Below, one piece after another: positions 21,501 through 31,100 of a stretch of 64,000 nt of DNA (within the stretch, counting starts at the first letter, position 1; each line of letters opens with the position of its first letter). Position numbers and translations under genes: made by a program. The notes below the pieces were generated by a model. It saw only the letters and a program-made list of their open reading frames with translations, searched no databases and had not been told where the DNA came from. Source of the stretch: Branchiostoma floridae (lineage: Eukaryota > Chordata > Leptocardii > Amphioxiformes > Branchiostomatidae); NCBI RefSeq assembly GCF_000003815.2, contig NC_049982.1:1624001-1688000 (forward strand). The letters run 5' to 3'.

Positions 21501-22728
21501 ACATAAGAAACCAGCATATGGAAAAAATATGACTGCAAAAATACAAGCAAATGTATATACAAATAAAAAAACAATACCTCTCGGGATGGAAGAGGCTACT
21601 GATTCAAGTAGATTAGTAGCCTCTTCCATGGACTCTGAGCTGCCACTTCCTTCATCTGACCTTGTCTGGAATATAAAACAGTACTAGTAGCACGTTAAGG
21701 CCCAATTTACACGAGGCACTTTGAACGACGTACGTAGTTTGTCCTAGGACAGTGACGTAGGACATTTTTCGTTTTACACACACCCCTGCGACGCGCCGCA
21801 GCGCGTCACGACGCGCCACAGTGCGTCGTGTTGCCGTGAACTCTGGTGACCCGCGCGCATTTGACAGCGCGCGTTCTCAAAATGGCGGGATCATAGCACC
21901 GCGCGTCGAACGACGTACGTCGTTTGATTTTTTGCCTCGTGTAAATCGGGCCTAAGACTGTTAAGAAATCTTTATGAAAAACATTTTTATCATCTTAACC
22001 CCAGCCGCAATTGCACGCTTTAACGAAGAATTACTGACAAGTGGAAAGGGGTCGTAAATTTTCCACTTTTTTTGCTAACAGGAGAGGTGCTGAAGATTCT
22101 GGTCGGACAGGAGGGAGTGGAGAATCTGGTCGGCTTCTCCGCTGGAGGCGGCGGCGGAAACGTTTGTGAAGAGGCTGATCGACACCACCCTGTTTTTCTC
22201 GGGTGAGGGGAGGGGGGATAGATTGACTGGATGTACGGTACTCCTCGTGCGACGGGACGTCACTTACGTCAGTCCGGCAGAGCTACAAGGGCGGTGGTGG
22301 GTCGGGTGGGGAGCTCCGATGACGAAGTCTTTGCCGGGGGCTCCGACGGGCACGGAGTGACGGCGGGGTGGAGGAAAATAGGCGGGGGATGAGGGGGACT
22401 CCTTACAAATGGTGGCAGCGGGTGGGATTTCGCGGCTGGAACTCGGGCATACGGCGGGGAGGGCGGATACGCGTTTGTGAACGGGGGGCAGGGAGGAAGG
22501 GGGCTTCACCATGGTGCGGATGGGGGGTTCGGCGGGGGAGGGGGTGCCCAAGGGGGAGGTAAGGGGTCGGGAGGAGGAGGGGGGTACTCCGGAGGGGGGA
22601 GGGGACCCACGGGGACGTGTGAGTGCGGAGGTGGGGGAGGGTCCTTCAATGCCGGCACTGACACAACTGGTAAGAACGGGACCAATGCTGGACCTGGTTA
22701 TGCAGTGATCGTGAGGCTGTTTGACTGA
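12553..22728 (+). CDS. Type II membrane protein with tyrosine-motif tail and ALK-like glycine-rich ectodomain (12 exons, last one frame-broken)
   Basis: Exons: 12553-12589, 13497-13604, 14209-14283, 14409-14468, 15032-15106, 15520-15603, 15692-15793, 17506-17589, 18256-18459, 20193-20366, 20988-21077 and 22082-22728. Every intron is phase 1. Residues ~1-180 are cytoplasmic and tyrosine-rich: YVTP, YVNP, YEPG, YLTL, YMAP, YMAL, YPPPYIIEP. RGFRK then precedes one hydrophobic helix (about residues 190-209). The C-terminal part has N-glycosylation sequons (NLT, NQT, NTT, NYS) and the entry to a glycine-rich domain, with TFTTLNTTGRAGPTSL, then NGIQLFTVPEDGNYSIKAAG, then GQEGVENLVG and GGGGG runs. 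This is the fold family found in ALK/LTK receptors and many invertebrate surface proteins. Positive-inside charge and sequon placement indicate N-in/C-out. The last exon has at least two frame shifts and a stop, so it is either decayed or mis-sequenced. Binding partner unknown. Confidence 0.75.
12612..12805 (+). mobile_element. tRNA-derived SINE
   Basis: Starts with a tRNA-like head (GTGACTGGTAAAGTGTTGGG, then GGTCCCGAGTTTGATACTCG as B box). It is followed by the conserved body GTGCCCTTGGGAAAGGCACT and TGTAAAAATGGGTACCTGAC. This layout is that of deuterostome tRNA-SINEs. It lies in intron 1. Confidence 0.75.
13165..13385. repeat. CGCGAA-type foldback repeat
   Basis: Repeated modules around TTCGCGGTTTTCGCGGTGG, ACCGCGAAATTAAAACC and CAGCGAACTTAAATAC, partly inverted to each other. 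No coding capacity. Confidence 0.6.
13497..13604 (+). CDS. Exon 2, YVTP/YVNP/YEPG motifs
   Basis: 108 nt, phase 1-1, acceptor CCGCAG, donor GCAG|GTGAGG. It encodes EDPAYVTPNDAHQEPVYVNP followed by DLDIDNVIYEPGA. pYxN is the Grb2-type and pYxxP the Crk-type SH2-binding pattern; use as such is inferred. Confidence 0.75.
14020..14080 (+). repeat. Dispersed retroelement 3' tail
   Basis: CTTGCCATACATTGTACC... GCAATAAACTTGACTTGACTT; a similar tail is at 47525-47585. Likely the 3' end of a SINE or LINE family. Confidence 0.5.
14209..14283 (+). CDS. Exon 3, YLTL motif
   Basis: 75 nt, phase 1-1; DFPEYLTLRGDADDAAKFQQ then RMNT. Same length and phase as the exon at 15032-15106 and similar in sequence (D-x-P-x-Y-L/M-x-L), suggesting exon duplication. 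Confidence 0.75.
14409..14468 (+). CDS. Exon 4, YMAP motif (possible cassette)
   Basis: 60 nt from TTTGCAG to TTCT|GTACGA, phase 1-1; VFTRLRKKAKYMAPKFGGAF. The donor is non-ideal, but phase and the KYMAPK motif fit the series. It could be skipped. Confidence 0.45.
15032..15106 (+). CDS. Exon 5, YMAL motif
   Basis: 75 nt, phase 1-1; acceptor ATCCCAG, donor AAG|GTAAGG. It encodes DEPRYMALKPDAAGGMKPVR then VGGE, a paralogue of exon 3. Confidence 0.75.
15520..15603 (+). CDS. Exon 6
   Basis: 84 nt, phase 1-1; GSEQPRVKEDVLGADDSGVT then NRLHDRIT, donor ACGG|GTAAGC. Acidic, no tyrosine. Confidence 0.65.
15692..15793 (+). CDS. Exon 7, YPPPYIIEP motif
   Basis: Acceptor AGACAG; EKIYPPPYIIEPTHNRK. Two phase-1 donors are possible, at 15742 (AAAG|GTGGGA) and 15793 (GCAG|GTTACA); the longer is given. 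A PPPY-like stretch could bind SH3 or WW domains (inference). Confidence 0.55.
15880..17250. other. Intron 7 sequence, nothing coding
   Basis: Long intron before the transmembrane exon. A short retroelement tail (TTAGCCCTCAGGCAATAATTTGC) is at 15868-15892. No other feature supported. Confidence 0.5.
17256..17475. mobile_element. Foldback MITE with internal direct repeat
   Basis: Arms 17270-17342 and 17389-17458 are inverted copies (CGGCTCATAATACACTTTTG versus CAAAAGTGAATTATGAGCCG). CTAGCCTCCGTATCAGGCTC occurs at the left end and again in the centre. ATGCTAACAC flanks both sides and is a likely target duplication. It ends 30 bp before the transmembrane exon. Confidence 0.8.
17506..17589 (+). 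CDS. Exon 8, transmembrane helix
   Basis: 84 nt, phase 1-1; DLERGFRK then LSLTLGLMYLVNVALVIYIT, a 20-residue helix. Basic residues lie on the N-terminal side, so the N-terminus is cytoplasmic. The donor end is repeated at about 17622-17642. Confidence 0.8.
17617..17645 (+). repeat. Duplicated end and donor of the transmembrane exon
   Basis: ATCTACATCACAGGTGAGGC from the exon 8 edge is repeated about 45 bp downstream with an intact GTGAGG donor. Confidence 0.75.
18256..18459 (+). CDS. Exon 9, juxtamembrane ectodomain stalk
   Basis: 204 nt, phase 1-1; proline/threonine/serine-rich, with NLT and NQT sequons and GGFEEFKGIWEATLPNQT. A stalk is inferred. Acceptor GACCAG was chosen because the nearby CAG at 18263 would break the frame. 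Confidence 0.75.
18490..19118 (+). mobile_element. Non-LTR retrotransposon (LINE) 3' end
   Basis: An open frame spans ~170 codons with NKLRSYRLFKSTYNVEQYL, then RTAVTKLRISCHKLHIETGR, then ICRYCNLDKLEDEHHFVVEC, a C-x2-C-x8-H-x4-C zinc-ribbon common at LINE C-termini. The stop is near 19003, and the tail ends in (ATTC)n at 19104-19118. It is 5' truncated; it lies in intron 9. Confidence 0.75.
19335..19466 (+). mobile_element. Penelope-like element 3' remnant with degenerate hammerhead motif
   Basis: Contains CTGACGAAGGATAG, then CTATCCGAAAC (core, helix II and GAAA). It ends in TTACCTGGATGTCTAACCTA, which matches the tail of the element at 53645-54377. Helix I is poorly paired. Confidence 0.6.
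19505..19605 (-). mobile_element. tRNA-derived SINE head
   Basis: The minus strand reads as a tRNA-like head with a GGTACTGGGATCGAACCCTG B-box region. A second copy with the same ACCTCTGGGTTCTGG core is at 24145-24240. Confidence 0.6.
19695..19935. repeat. Imperfect direct repeat (~150-bp period)
   Basis: 19700-19775 and 19852-19930 share TTGGTAGGTGTGTAGC, then GTTTACCTGG. Open frames on either strand follow the repeat and are not genes. Confidence 0.6.
20065..20128. repeat. Short inverted repeat
   Basis: GTGTTAGGTGCTA and TTAGCACCTAACAC form a small hairpin, probably a foldback remnant. Confidence 0.55.
20193..20366 (+). CDS. Exon 10, start of ALK-like glycine-rich domain
   Basis: 174 nt, phase 1-1; TFTTLNTTGRAGPTSL, then NGIQLFTVPEDGNYSIKAAG. 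The pattern F-T-x-x-x-x-x-G-x-x-G-P-T, then G-I-Q-x-F/W-T-V-P-x-x-G-x-Y-x-I-x-A-x-G, is the classic lead-in to the ALK/LTK glycine-rich domain. Confidence 0.8.
20988..21077 (+). CDS. Exon 11, glycine-rich domain strand
   Basis: 90 nt, phase 1-1; AAGGVDSLTVSASARGRGAV, then MQGTFQLRKG. Matches the G-A-x-x-A-x-x-x-G-x-F-x-L-x-x-G segment of the domain. Confidence 0.75.
21180..21500. repeat. Dispersed retroelement fragments
   Basis: CCGGGGACCAGTCCCTGGCACAGGCACTTGG (21201-21231; similar at 56610-56640) and ATAGCCCTCGGGCAAGAATTTGCAATAAACT (21461-21491; similar at 33862 and 15870). Non-coding repeat pieces in intron 11. Confidence 0.5.
21712..21957. mobile_element. CpG-rich foldback MITE
   Basis: Terminal inverted repeats TAAGGCCCAATTTACACGAG and CTCGTGTAAATCGGGCCTAA, with GAACGACGTACGT inside both ends. 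The internal TGTCCTAGGACAGTGACGTA block resembles the elements at 34069-34637 and 43242-43927. Confidence 0.8.
22082..22728 (+). pseudogene. Exon 12, glycine-rich core with frame breaks
   Basis: Begins in frame with GEVLKILVGQEGVENLVG and GGGGG, then slips one base near 22155-22160 (TFVKRLIDTTLFFSG continues in another frame). Near 22300-22320 YKGGGGSGG lies in one frame and DDEVFAGGSDGHGVTAG in the next. After an in-frame TGA at 22390-22392, an open glycine-rich run (GGEGGYAFVNGGQGG and onward) reaches GTNAGPGYAVIVRLFD and the stop at 22726-22728. The preserved end argues that the breaks may be G-homopolymer sequencing errors. The 175-residue proline-rich frame on the other strand is a shadow. 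Confidence 0.6.
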
Positions 22729-24070
22729 GGACACAAAGTCCCGCGAGGGGCATTGCCCAGCATTACGTAGATGTAGATGGTCTGGCACCATCCAACCAGA
22801 ACCCGTTATAGAGGGTTAAAGCCTCTACCAGGCTCCACAGGACACTACTGGAAACAACCTAGGTTAACTAGGGTCGGCTAAATTCAATGGAAGGTTATCT
22901 GTCTATCTGGCCAGTTTGTCATATTTTCCAGCGACCAACAGCTGTGGAGCCGCCAGATTGCCCTGCCCCTCTTCATCTAGAGCTCCTTTAGACTTGCCAA
23001 TCCGCTGTTAGCTCAGGCATTTTTCTAAGACTAACGTCACATTTACAAACTGGGGCTCGGTCGGCCTGTTTTTGGAAACGAAAAAAAAATAGAAATGTAC
23101 ATGTAAAAATATTTTTGCTGGCATCCATCTGTCTCGGAAGACAATGGTAGGCAGACAGGGTGGGTTTAAGGCGACCCGTCTGCCCGGCCTGCACTTGGGT
23201 TTTTAAGGTGAAGGAGGGGTGTGCACTTCCTTCTCCACCCTCTCGTCCACTGGCGCACTAAGTCCTACAGGGGCAACTGTATGCAACGTGTAAGGCGGCC
23301 TAAGCAGATGCAGGTTTCGTAAAAATATGTACACCCTATAATGCCCACGACGATACTCTTTACATTGTGTAGTTTGGTACCTTTCATCATACGTTCCGGA
23401 AAGCTGCCTGACCGGGTCCCGGTTTGGAAATGTGACGTAGGCCTAATAATAGCCATTCGTGTCTTGTCTGGTACATTGTAGACGGTAGAGAGGTCCTTGC
23501 ACAGACCTAAGTCTGCTTACAGATGTGCCCTAAGTGGCAAGTACTTTAATTTCATCATCATCATCATCATCATCAAATGGTTTATTTGTCAGAACGGCGT
23601 GGCAGCCAAGGGCTAAATTGTGCCTTCTTTACAAAACAAGTGTATTACAATACACCATCTCGTGCGTCACATATTGTTACACAACATCATACATTAATTT
23701 AAAACAATTTTAAAAGCACTCACATGTATAGCATTAAAATAATGTATCGGCGTTAGAATTATATCAAAGGTTAAAATCTAATATCGTCTAGATCACTTCA
23801 TGGAATTGAGAATGCGCAGCAGTGATGGGACTGGGCTATTGGAAAACCTAACTCTCTTGTATGAAATGGTTCAAACGCTGGCCGTAGTGAACATAGTAGT
23901 GGGGGTCATCGATCACGTGCCTCAAGTAGCTTGAGAGGAACTTGACCGTAGAAACCGTCATTCTGGCGAGATAGCCGAAAAGTTGATTGGTTGGATCGTG
24001 GTCTTAGTTGTTTCCTATATTTTGTTGGTCTGTGTTGCGTACCCTGTGAACGACCTATCGTCGTAACAAA
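22729..24070. other. Downstream flank, no gene recognised
   Basis: Holds a dispersed-repeat stretch at 23125-23230 (TGTCTCGGAAGACAATGGTA) and an ATC microsatellite at 23551-23575. No coding evidence. Confidence 0.5.
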
Positions 24071-24119
24071 GCAAACATGTATACTGAAGAGTACAAACTG
24101 CATATTCATACAGATTTAG

Positions 24120-24275
24120 TGAGGAGCTCTTCCAAGGGTGCAACATATAGGTGGCATGTTAGGATTAGAAGCCAGGACCTCTGGGTTCTGGACTCAAGAC
24201 ACTTACCATTATGCCAACACGATGTCACATATTTGTCCAGAAGAAAACTCAATCACTCACTGACTGACTCACTCT
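24120..24275 (-). mobile_element. tRNA-derived SINE fragment
   Basis: Shares AGGACCTCTGGGTTCTGGAC and ATTATGCCAACACGATGTCA with the element at 19505-19605. Confidence 0.5.
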
Positions 24276-24714
24276 AACACTGCCTAGTCTGTGAAATGCA
24301 AACTCCGCTGTCCAGGGCTGAAACTGGACCCTCCCCGCCTCTTGGAGACCGGTGGATGTTAGGCGAGCTGCTATAAGCGAGATTAAACCAGGCTAAAAAC
24401 TGACAACCCCCAGGAAAAAACCAACATGCACATGTATTAAGTCATACCAATTGTTTTATTGCCACAGTAATACATCTGACGTTAGAAGTACACATAGTGT
24501 AGTGTCGATGCCCACCAACATGTGTCAGTGTTAGTTTGTACTTTTCTCCTCAACTATATACTAATATTCTCTTGGTATATCCTTTGAAAGAAACACATTC
24601 AAGCACGAGGAATGCTCGGTGAGTCCTTAAACAACTGTACCAGTATATGGCCACACTGAACCTATGTCTACTTCTGCTATTGCTGCGGTTTGCGATGTTT
24701 GTTAACGTCTCTTG

Positions 24715-24820
24715 CCATCCAAACATCTCCTTACAGCCGTGAAGTTTAGACATCTAGGTTATCAGTATCTTAAAGACATGTTCAATCTCTACAACTGGAT
24801 AAAAAACAAAGACGTTTTGA
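24715..24820 (-). mobile_element. Penelope-like element 3' remnant
   Basis: TTCAATCTCTACAACTGGATAAAAAAC matches the termini at 53645 and 57241. On the minus strand it ends in AACCTAGATGTCTAAACTTC. No intact hammerhead core remains. Confidence 0.55.
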
Positions 24821-27400
24821 GAATAAACAAATGTAAGTACATATATATACCAGTTACTTTTGCATATGATCATAACCAGTTACTGATTCCACCGTTTTTC
24901 CACTTAGATGTTCCACATTTCCTTAATGCTTTGTTCAATTAATTCTAGACAGTGACCTTGAAGAAGAGCGATGAATGTTACTCTAACCATCTGAAAGTAA
25001 TCTCTGAATCTTACCCAGTTGTATAGAGACTGAAATGTCTTTAAATCTCTCCACATGCAGCAAGTGTTAATTCTGATTGTACCTCCTAATAACTTCACAA
25101 TATATGTCACACAGAACCATGTGTTGTCTGACCATTCATTTATGATATGTTAACCATATACTATTAGGGAACAGTAGACGATAGAATATTTACATCCGAG
25201 TACTTTGTTAAGATATCTGTACACTACTTCTGTACATGTTTTTGACACATTGTGCTCTCTTCTACATAAGGTAAGGAATGCAAGGACTCTATCCTGGGTG
25301 GTCGCTAACAGATATCTGCAACCTTGCATGTAGAGCGGAGAAATTGTCTATGTTTTTTTACTTAAAAACTAAAAACTGCACATGGACAGGAAAACACTAC
25401 TTGGAGTATCCCAGTATTCTCGTGATGTGTGCCCGAAATTGCACATCAAAATGTAGTCCAGATCAGACCCAAACTACAACTTCCTACACAAAAATGGGAT
25501 TTTCCACATTTTGGTCTGTCTAACTTCAGTCTTTGTCAATTAATGAACAATCCACTGCTGCCGTGACATCACGTTATGCAGATAGAACATGTGACTCAGT
25601 GAGTAGAAGTGGATCATACATTGTATTAAAGTTAGAAATTGAATTGTCTTTGAATTGTGTATAAAATTAGAACTTCAGAATGAATCCAATTTCTTGTGTT
25701 GGAAGTTAGAGTTTAATCAGATCCAGAATGACTCATACCAACACAGATGAACTTTCATGTTAAAATGTGGGCTTCGCACTCCCTGCTTAAACTTGAAATA
25801 AAGTCATTAATACACATCTTTAATGTGCTTTGCACATCCAGACGTGCAAAATTGCAAAATAAAAACTCTGAAAAGAGTTGCGCATCACGCATTCTAAGGT
25901 GCACTGCAGACCCAGTGCACATGGTGCAACATGGACAATGCATTCCAGTATACTGGTGTGCAATAAATTGCACATTTCAGGTCTAGTGAACGTTTTCCCC
26001 CCTCTTTGCAATATGTGTCATGACTCATTTCCTATCCCACATAACAGTTAAAAACAATGTAGAACTTAGGCATTGTCGTTCTGTAGAGCTAAAATAGGAA
26101 ATGGTGAAAAGTGATGGCACAGCAAATGGCATTTCTGACAAGCACAGACCGATTTTCAGCTCCTAAAGATACGCACCACATTTCTAGGGTGATTGCACAC
26201 ATTCAAACATTTTCAAGATACTTTCAATGTAGTATGACTGTTTTGTCTACTTGCCAATAAAGTGACAAGACCGTCAAGGACTCCTTTTGTGTTTCAGGAC
26301 CTGGTGTTAATTATTTTTGGGAGGGAAGGGGGGATAGTTTTGGTAGCAATACATGCATGGTCCAAATGAAATTCTGAAGGAACACTGGCGCGTAGCCTCC
26401 TTCTTTGTAATTTACATACATGAACTGAAATTAGAGAGAAAATCCGAAAAAAAGCCATTTTGGACAGTTAATCACATTGTATGTATAGACTGACAAGTTA
26501 ATACCTATTCCCTTGACATGCTGCTAATGTATACTGTCATACTTTCCACATTGTTTCTTACACCAGGTATTTGAAATTCACTCCATCTGTACAACACTTA
26601 ACTTTCTAGCATCTTTATTAATATTACACACAAACAATTAATAAAAGTTCTTTGCAATTGGGATTTACACTCAATACATTATAATAATAATGATAATAAC
26701 TTAAAGAATATGGCTTCAAATAACTTAGCAGTGACAGCTAAAAATGATGCTTCAAATATTTCATTTTTTGTAGAAGAACAACAATTCCCCAAACTATGAA
26801 AAATATACAAAAACTACCCACAATATTGATTGTGCCATAAGGCTGTAGCTACTATTAAAGAGACCAATTTTTGGTATAAGGCTGATGCTATTAATGAATT
26901 TATAGCTTCATCAGGTCGTTAAATCCGTGGATATCAGAGTTTAACACAACCAGAAAAAAATTACCAAGAAAAAAGAAGTGGCCACCGTCATTCAGGAAGA
27001 GAGCAGAAGAGCTAGTGAAATGTAGGTAGGCAATGTTTTAGTTGTGTTTATATAAGCTTGGTCACTGTTGGAGTTATGCATCTATATGCAGTATCTTACC
27101 CTTGATTTGTGGTCCTGTGGGTTAAAACAGGTCTGGATATGGCCAAGCTTCCTGACAAAGCCTCTGGGTCTCACCTGATACTGGCCCTCTACGTGTAGAT
27201 GACACACTACTTGTATTACAAGTTTCATGGTCTCATGTTTGCAGCAACATTTGGGCCCTGTCCACACTTAGTTAAACCTGTGCAAATCAATCCGCGTGCT
27301 GATGTTTTTGTTTTGTTTTGTTTATTGTCATCTATCAGATGCCAGGTCTTCGACATGACATTCCTTTATCAAGCCCCCCATCTAATAAGTGAATGAGATA
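24820..27400. other. AT-rich stretch, possible long 3' UTR or flank of the ORP gene
   Basis: Directly downstream of the ORP stop codon on the minus strand. No coding signal; short open frames lack family resemblance. The 3' UTR could not be delimited. Confidence 0.4.
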
Positions 27401-27402
27401 CA

Positions 27403-27595
27403 GTCAAACCTGTCTGAGCGACCACTCAAGGGACTGGGCAATAGGCAGTGTTTCTGTATCTACCGGACCGGAAATCGTGTGGCCGTGGTCGCGTTGGAGA
27501 GGTGGCCACTATAGATTATTTCTTAATGCTTAGGTCAAGGGACCGACAAAATGTGACCGCAGTGGCCAGGTGGCCGCTAATACAGGTGTGACTGC
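27403..27595. mobile_element. TIR element (CAGTCAAACCTGT...)
   Basis: Ends CAGTCAAACCTGTCTGAGCG and TAATACAGGTGTGACTG are inverted copies, and internal GTGGCC modules are also inverted. Non-autonomous. Confidence 0.6.
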
Positions 27596-27876
27596 TGCAC
27601 TAACAACTGGCCTTTGATTATAAGCATATTGGATTGCAAATTAAAGCATATTGAATTGCAATATATCACTTGTAGATTTAACCAGGTGTGAACAGAGCCT
27701 GTATCCGATTGCAAGCTACAGTCATGGCCGACGCTATTGCACTTCAATCGTGTACCAATAAACAACATGTTGTGTACACCTTAGTAACCGTGGCAACAAA
27801 GCACAACGATGGCTTTCACCTCCCTGTGAAACACTCTGCTGGTCTGACCTATGACCGCTGACCCCTGACCTCCAGG

Positions 27877-28133
27877 TCATCTGGAGAACATGTACATGGT
27901 GACGACCTGGAACAGCATGACGACAGCCAATAGGAGCCAGTCTTTGTTCTGCAGGTAGTTGCTGTGCTCTGCGTTCTGATTGGCCAGCATCCGGAGGCGA
28001 CCACTGAGGTCGGCCAATCGGTCGTTGGTCTCCTGCTGGGCTCTGACGAGTGGTCGAACGGCCTGCTCGATCGTGGAGGGGGCGTAGTGGTGGCGGGAAC
28101 GCGGCCCTCGGCCAGAATCCGCACGGCTGGATA
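27877..28133 (-). CDS. OSBPL8: ORP exon 20, coiled coil and tail anchor
   Basis: 257 nt; [20 protein letters not shown], then a helix with [19 protein letters not shown], then [19 protein letters not shown] and SR stop. The hydrophobic C-terminus is the ER tail anchor typical of ORP5/8. Confidence 0.95.
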
Positions 28134-31100
28134 CTGAGGGGGGGCAGAGATGGTTTATTTTAGTATAGCACATCCAGTAATTATAAGCTGTCTCATGGCA
28201 TAACAGTTATTAACACATCAGGTTGGTACCAAACAGTACATGACTAGTACATACAGGCTGGATACTGAGGGGGGGGGGCAGAGATAGTTTATGTTAGTAT
28301 AGCATATCCAGTAATTATAAGCTGTCTCATGGTATAACACATCAGGTTGGTACCGAACAGTACATGTATAAGTACATACAAGCTGCATACCTGGCAAACC
28401 ACCTCATGGTGTAACACTGAAGAGGACTGCATATCCAGACAATTTTTCTGATCCGCTAATCTCTTTTCAAGTTTCTTTGCATAAAAGAAATTTCGCACAA
28501 TAAGCTGCTCAAAATGCATCATACTCTTTGAAAGAATTTCCACAGCTAAGCAAAATACTTCTGACTCTTTATTTTTACAACTGAATTACTTACTCTTTAA
28601 GACAATTCAAGTGACATCCATTTAAACGCTGCTTAAATCCTTTGAACAATGATTCAGCTATCTGAGCAATATACTTCTTAGTTTAAACAAAATACGAGGG
28701 ACGAACCGTCGCTCCGTTCGTCGTCAGAAGCGTCGTCCTCGTCTGGGCGTGGCTCGCTGCTGGAACGATCGCTGTCGCGGTGGGACTGGCTCGGCGGCTT
28801 AACCAGGTGCTGCAGCAAACAAAAAACGTTATCCACACAAACAAACATTATCCACACCTAGCGGGGGGACAGGCTGGGCGGTGCTGTGCAGGAAATACAA
28901 ACCAGTTTAACATAAAACATAACTTTCTAACAAGAGCATAAGATCACATTTCCTAACCATCCCATCCAATCCCTTCATACAACACACTAACCCTTCGTGC
29001 TTATGGCTCTTACCGTCCTGCCGTTTCCGACAAGAGCACAAGATCACATTTCCTAGCCATCCCATCACGTCACCATACAACACACTAATCCATCAGATCC
29101 AAAATGGCACCACCCTTCCAGTCATACACCACAAAACAAAATGGCGGCGCCCACAAATGCCAGCAAAAACAGTACAGGTTTTGCTATCGCAAACCTGTAA
29201 AAAGGTATGGCTAAGCTAATTCCTTCATTGTATTTTTTTTTAAATTTGATCAATCCTGATTGCAGCAAATTCTAAGTGAAACTTTGTAAATCTGTATCTT
29301 GAAACTAACTAGTTTCTCATTATTTGAAAAAAAAAAGATTTCCTAGTGAAAACCAGAAATTAAAAATTATACCTCTCTTTCCTTGTGGTTGTAAATCAAG
29401 AAATAAGTCTTTCTATAAATATTTTGTCAATGTTATTCAAAGTAATGACAGCTTAGGAGTGTGTTTTGCCCCGGTAGCCAAACACACTCCTAAGCCGGCT
29501 TCACTCCTCTGGCAGCTTTTGATACTATCTTATGCTACAGTAGGATCTGCTTGGAGATTAACACCCAAGGCCCCCTACCTTCCTGTTCTTGAGGCTCTGC
29601 TGCCTCTGTGTGCCGGGCACACTCATGATGCTGGTGGTGCGGACCATGGGGGTCTTGTGGCGCGTCTTGGCCTGGATGACCCCGCCAAACTCGTACTGGA
29701 AGACGTCGTTGTGCGGATCCCAGGGGCGCGTGCTGAAGGGAGAAAGACAAAATCGCGAAAAGTCAACATGATGTCAACGAAACCTGTTTAGCTGACTGGC
29801 TACCTCAAAGAAGACACTATACATGTACCGTGTCATTGTACTCATTCATTCATTGTACCTGAAATCCCCCTATAAAGTTTTTGACAAGTACATTGAACAA
29901 TGGACCTACAGGTGTATTTACAGCTCTACTACGTCCTTTCTGTTCAATCTATATTAAAGTGTAACACACTTTTCCTTCAGCCGGCAGCTAAACTTCGAGT
30001 CCATGTAGTACAAAATTAATGTTGATGTCAATGGCTTGTTTTGTTGCAGTTCTGTTTGCGGCATATCTACATCATTCTAGCTGTATGTGCTTTCCTTTTG
30101 GCCTGCTTACTCTAAAATTAATGCAATGGTACCATTAGACACTTAATGCACTGTAAAAACACATGCAGATTAATTTTAAAGTTCATCTGTATTGATATGT
30201 AGAAGTCATTCTGAATCGAAGTTGAACTGTCATTTCCAGCACCAAAATTGCGCTAAAGTAAATTTTTAACTGTTCAACCCCAATCTTTGTCAAAAAATTG
30301 AAAGTCCTGGTAATTTTGCTGCAAGATCCAATCCCACTTTGATCGAGCATTTTAGGTGTTGGCACCGACATCTTTGGGCATTTATCATGATGTATGCAGT
30401 TATCATTTTTTGAATTACAGCTTTATTTCCTGTTGCCATGCAGGAAGAAGAAACTGTTGGACACTGACTGGATGTGTTTAGGGTCCAGTTGTGCTCCTAC
30501 ATTATTAAGATGTACATGTATGTAGTAAGATGTATGTATGTAGTAGGATGTATGTATGTAGTAAGATGTATGTATGTAGTAGGATGTATGTATGTAGTAA
30601 GATGTATGTATGTAGTAGGATGTACATGTATGTATGTAGTAAGATGTACGTATGTAGTAGGATGTACATGTATGTATGTAGTAAGATGTATGTATGTAGT
30701 AGGATGTATGTATATACATTGTATGTATGTATCGGACACTGACTCGATGTGTTTATAGATCCAGTTGTGCTCCTCCGCGCCCTCTCGCTCGAACAGCTTC
30801 GGGACCCAGTCCGACCGTTTCTCCTTCCGTTCCCGCGCGTCTTTGCGCTGCTGCTCTTCAAGGATGTACTTCTCGTTGGTCGCCTTGTTCTGGTCACACG
30901 CCATGATGGCCGCCGACACGTGCTGCCACAGCCTGGAACAAACAAACAAACAAACAAACGGTCGTTAGGTACTTAGTATACATGTATGTACCACGCCATG
31001 ATGGCGGCCAACACGTGCTGCCACAGTCTGGAACAAACAAACAAACAAACAAACGATCGTTAGGTTCTTAGTATAGTATGTACCACGCCATGATGGCCGC

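Noticed and set aside
22264-22791. 175-residue proline/serine-rich frame on the minus strand
   Set aside because: Shadow of the glycine-rich exon; no splice or start context.
30423-30957. Tyr/His/Ile repeat protein frames
   Set aside because: They combine the GTATGT minisatellite with real ORP exon 17 codons; splicing at GA|GTCAGT separates them.
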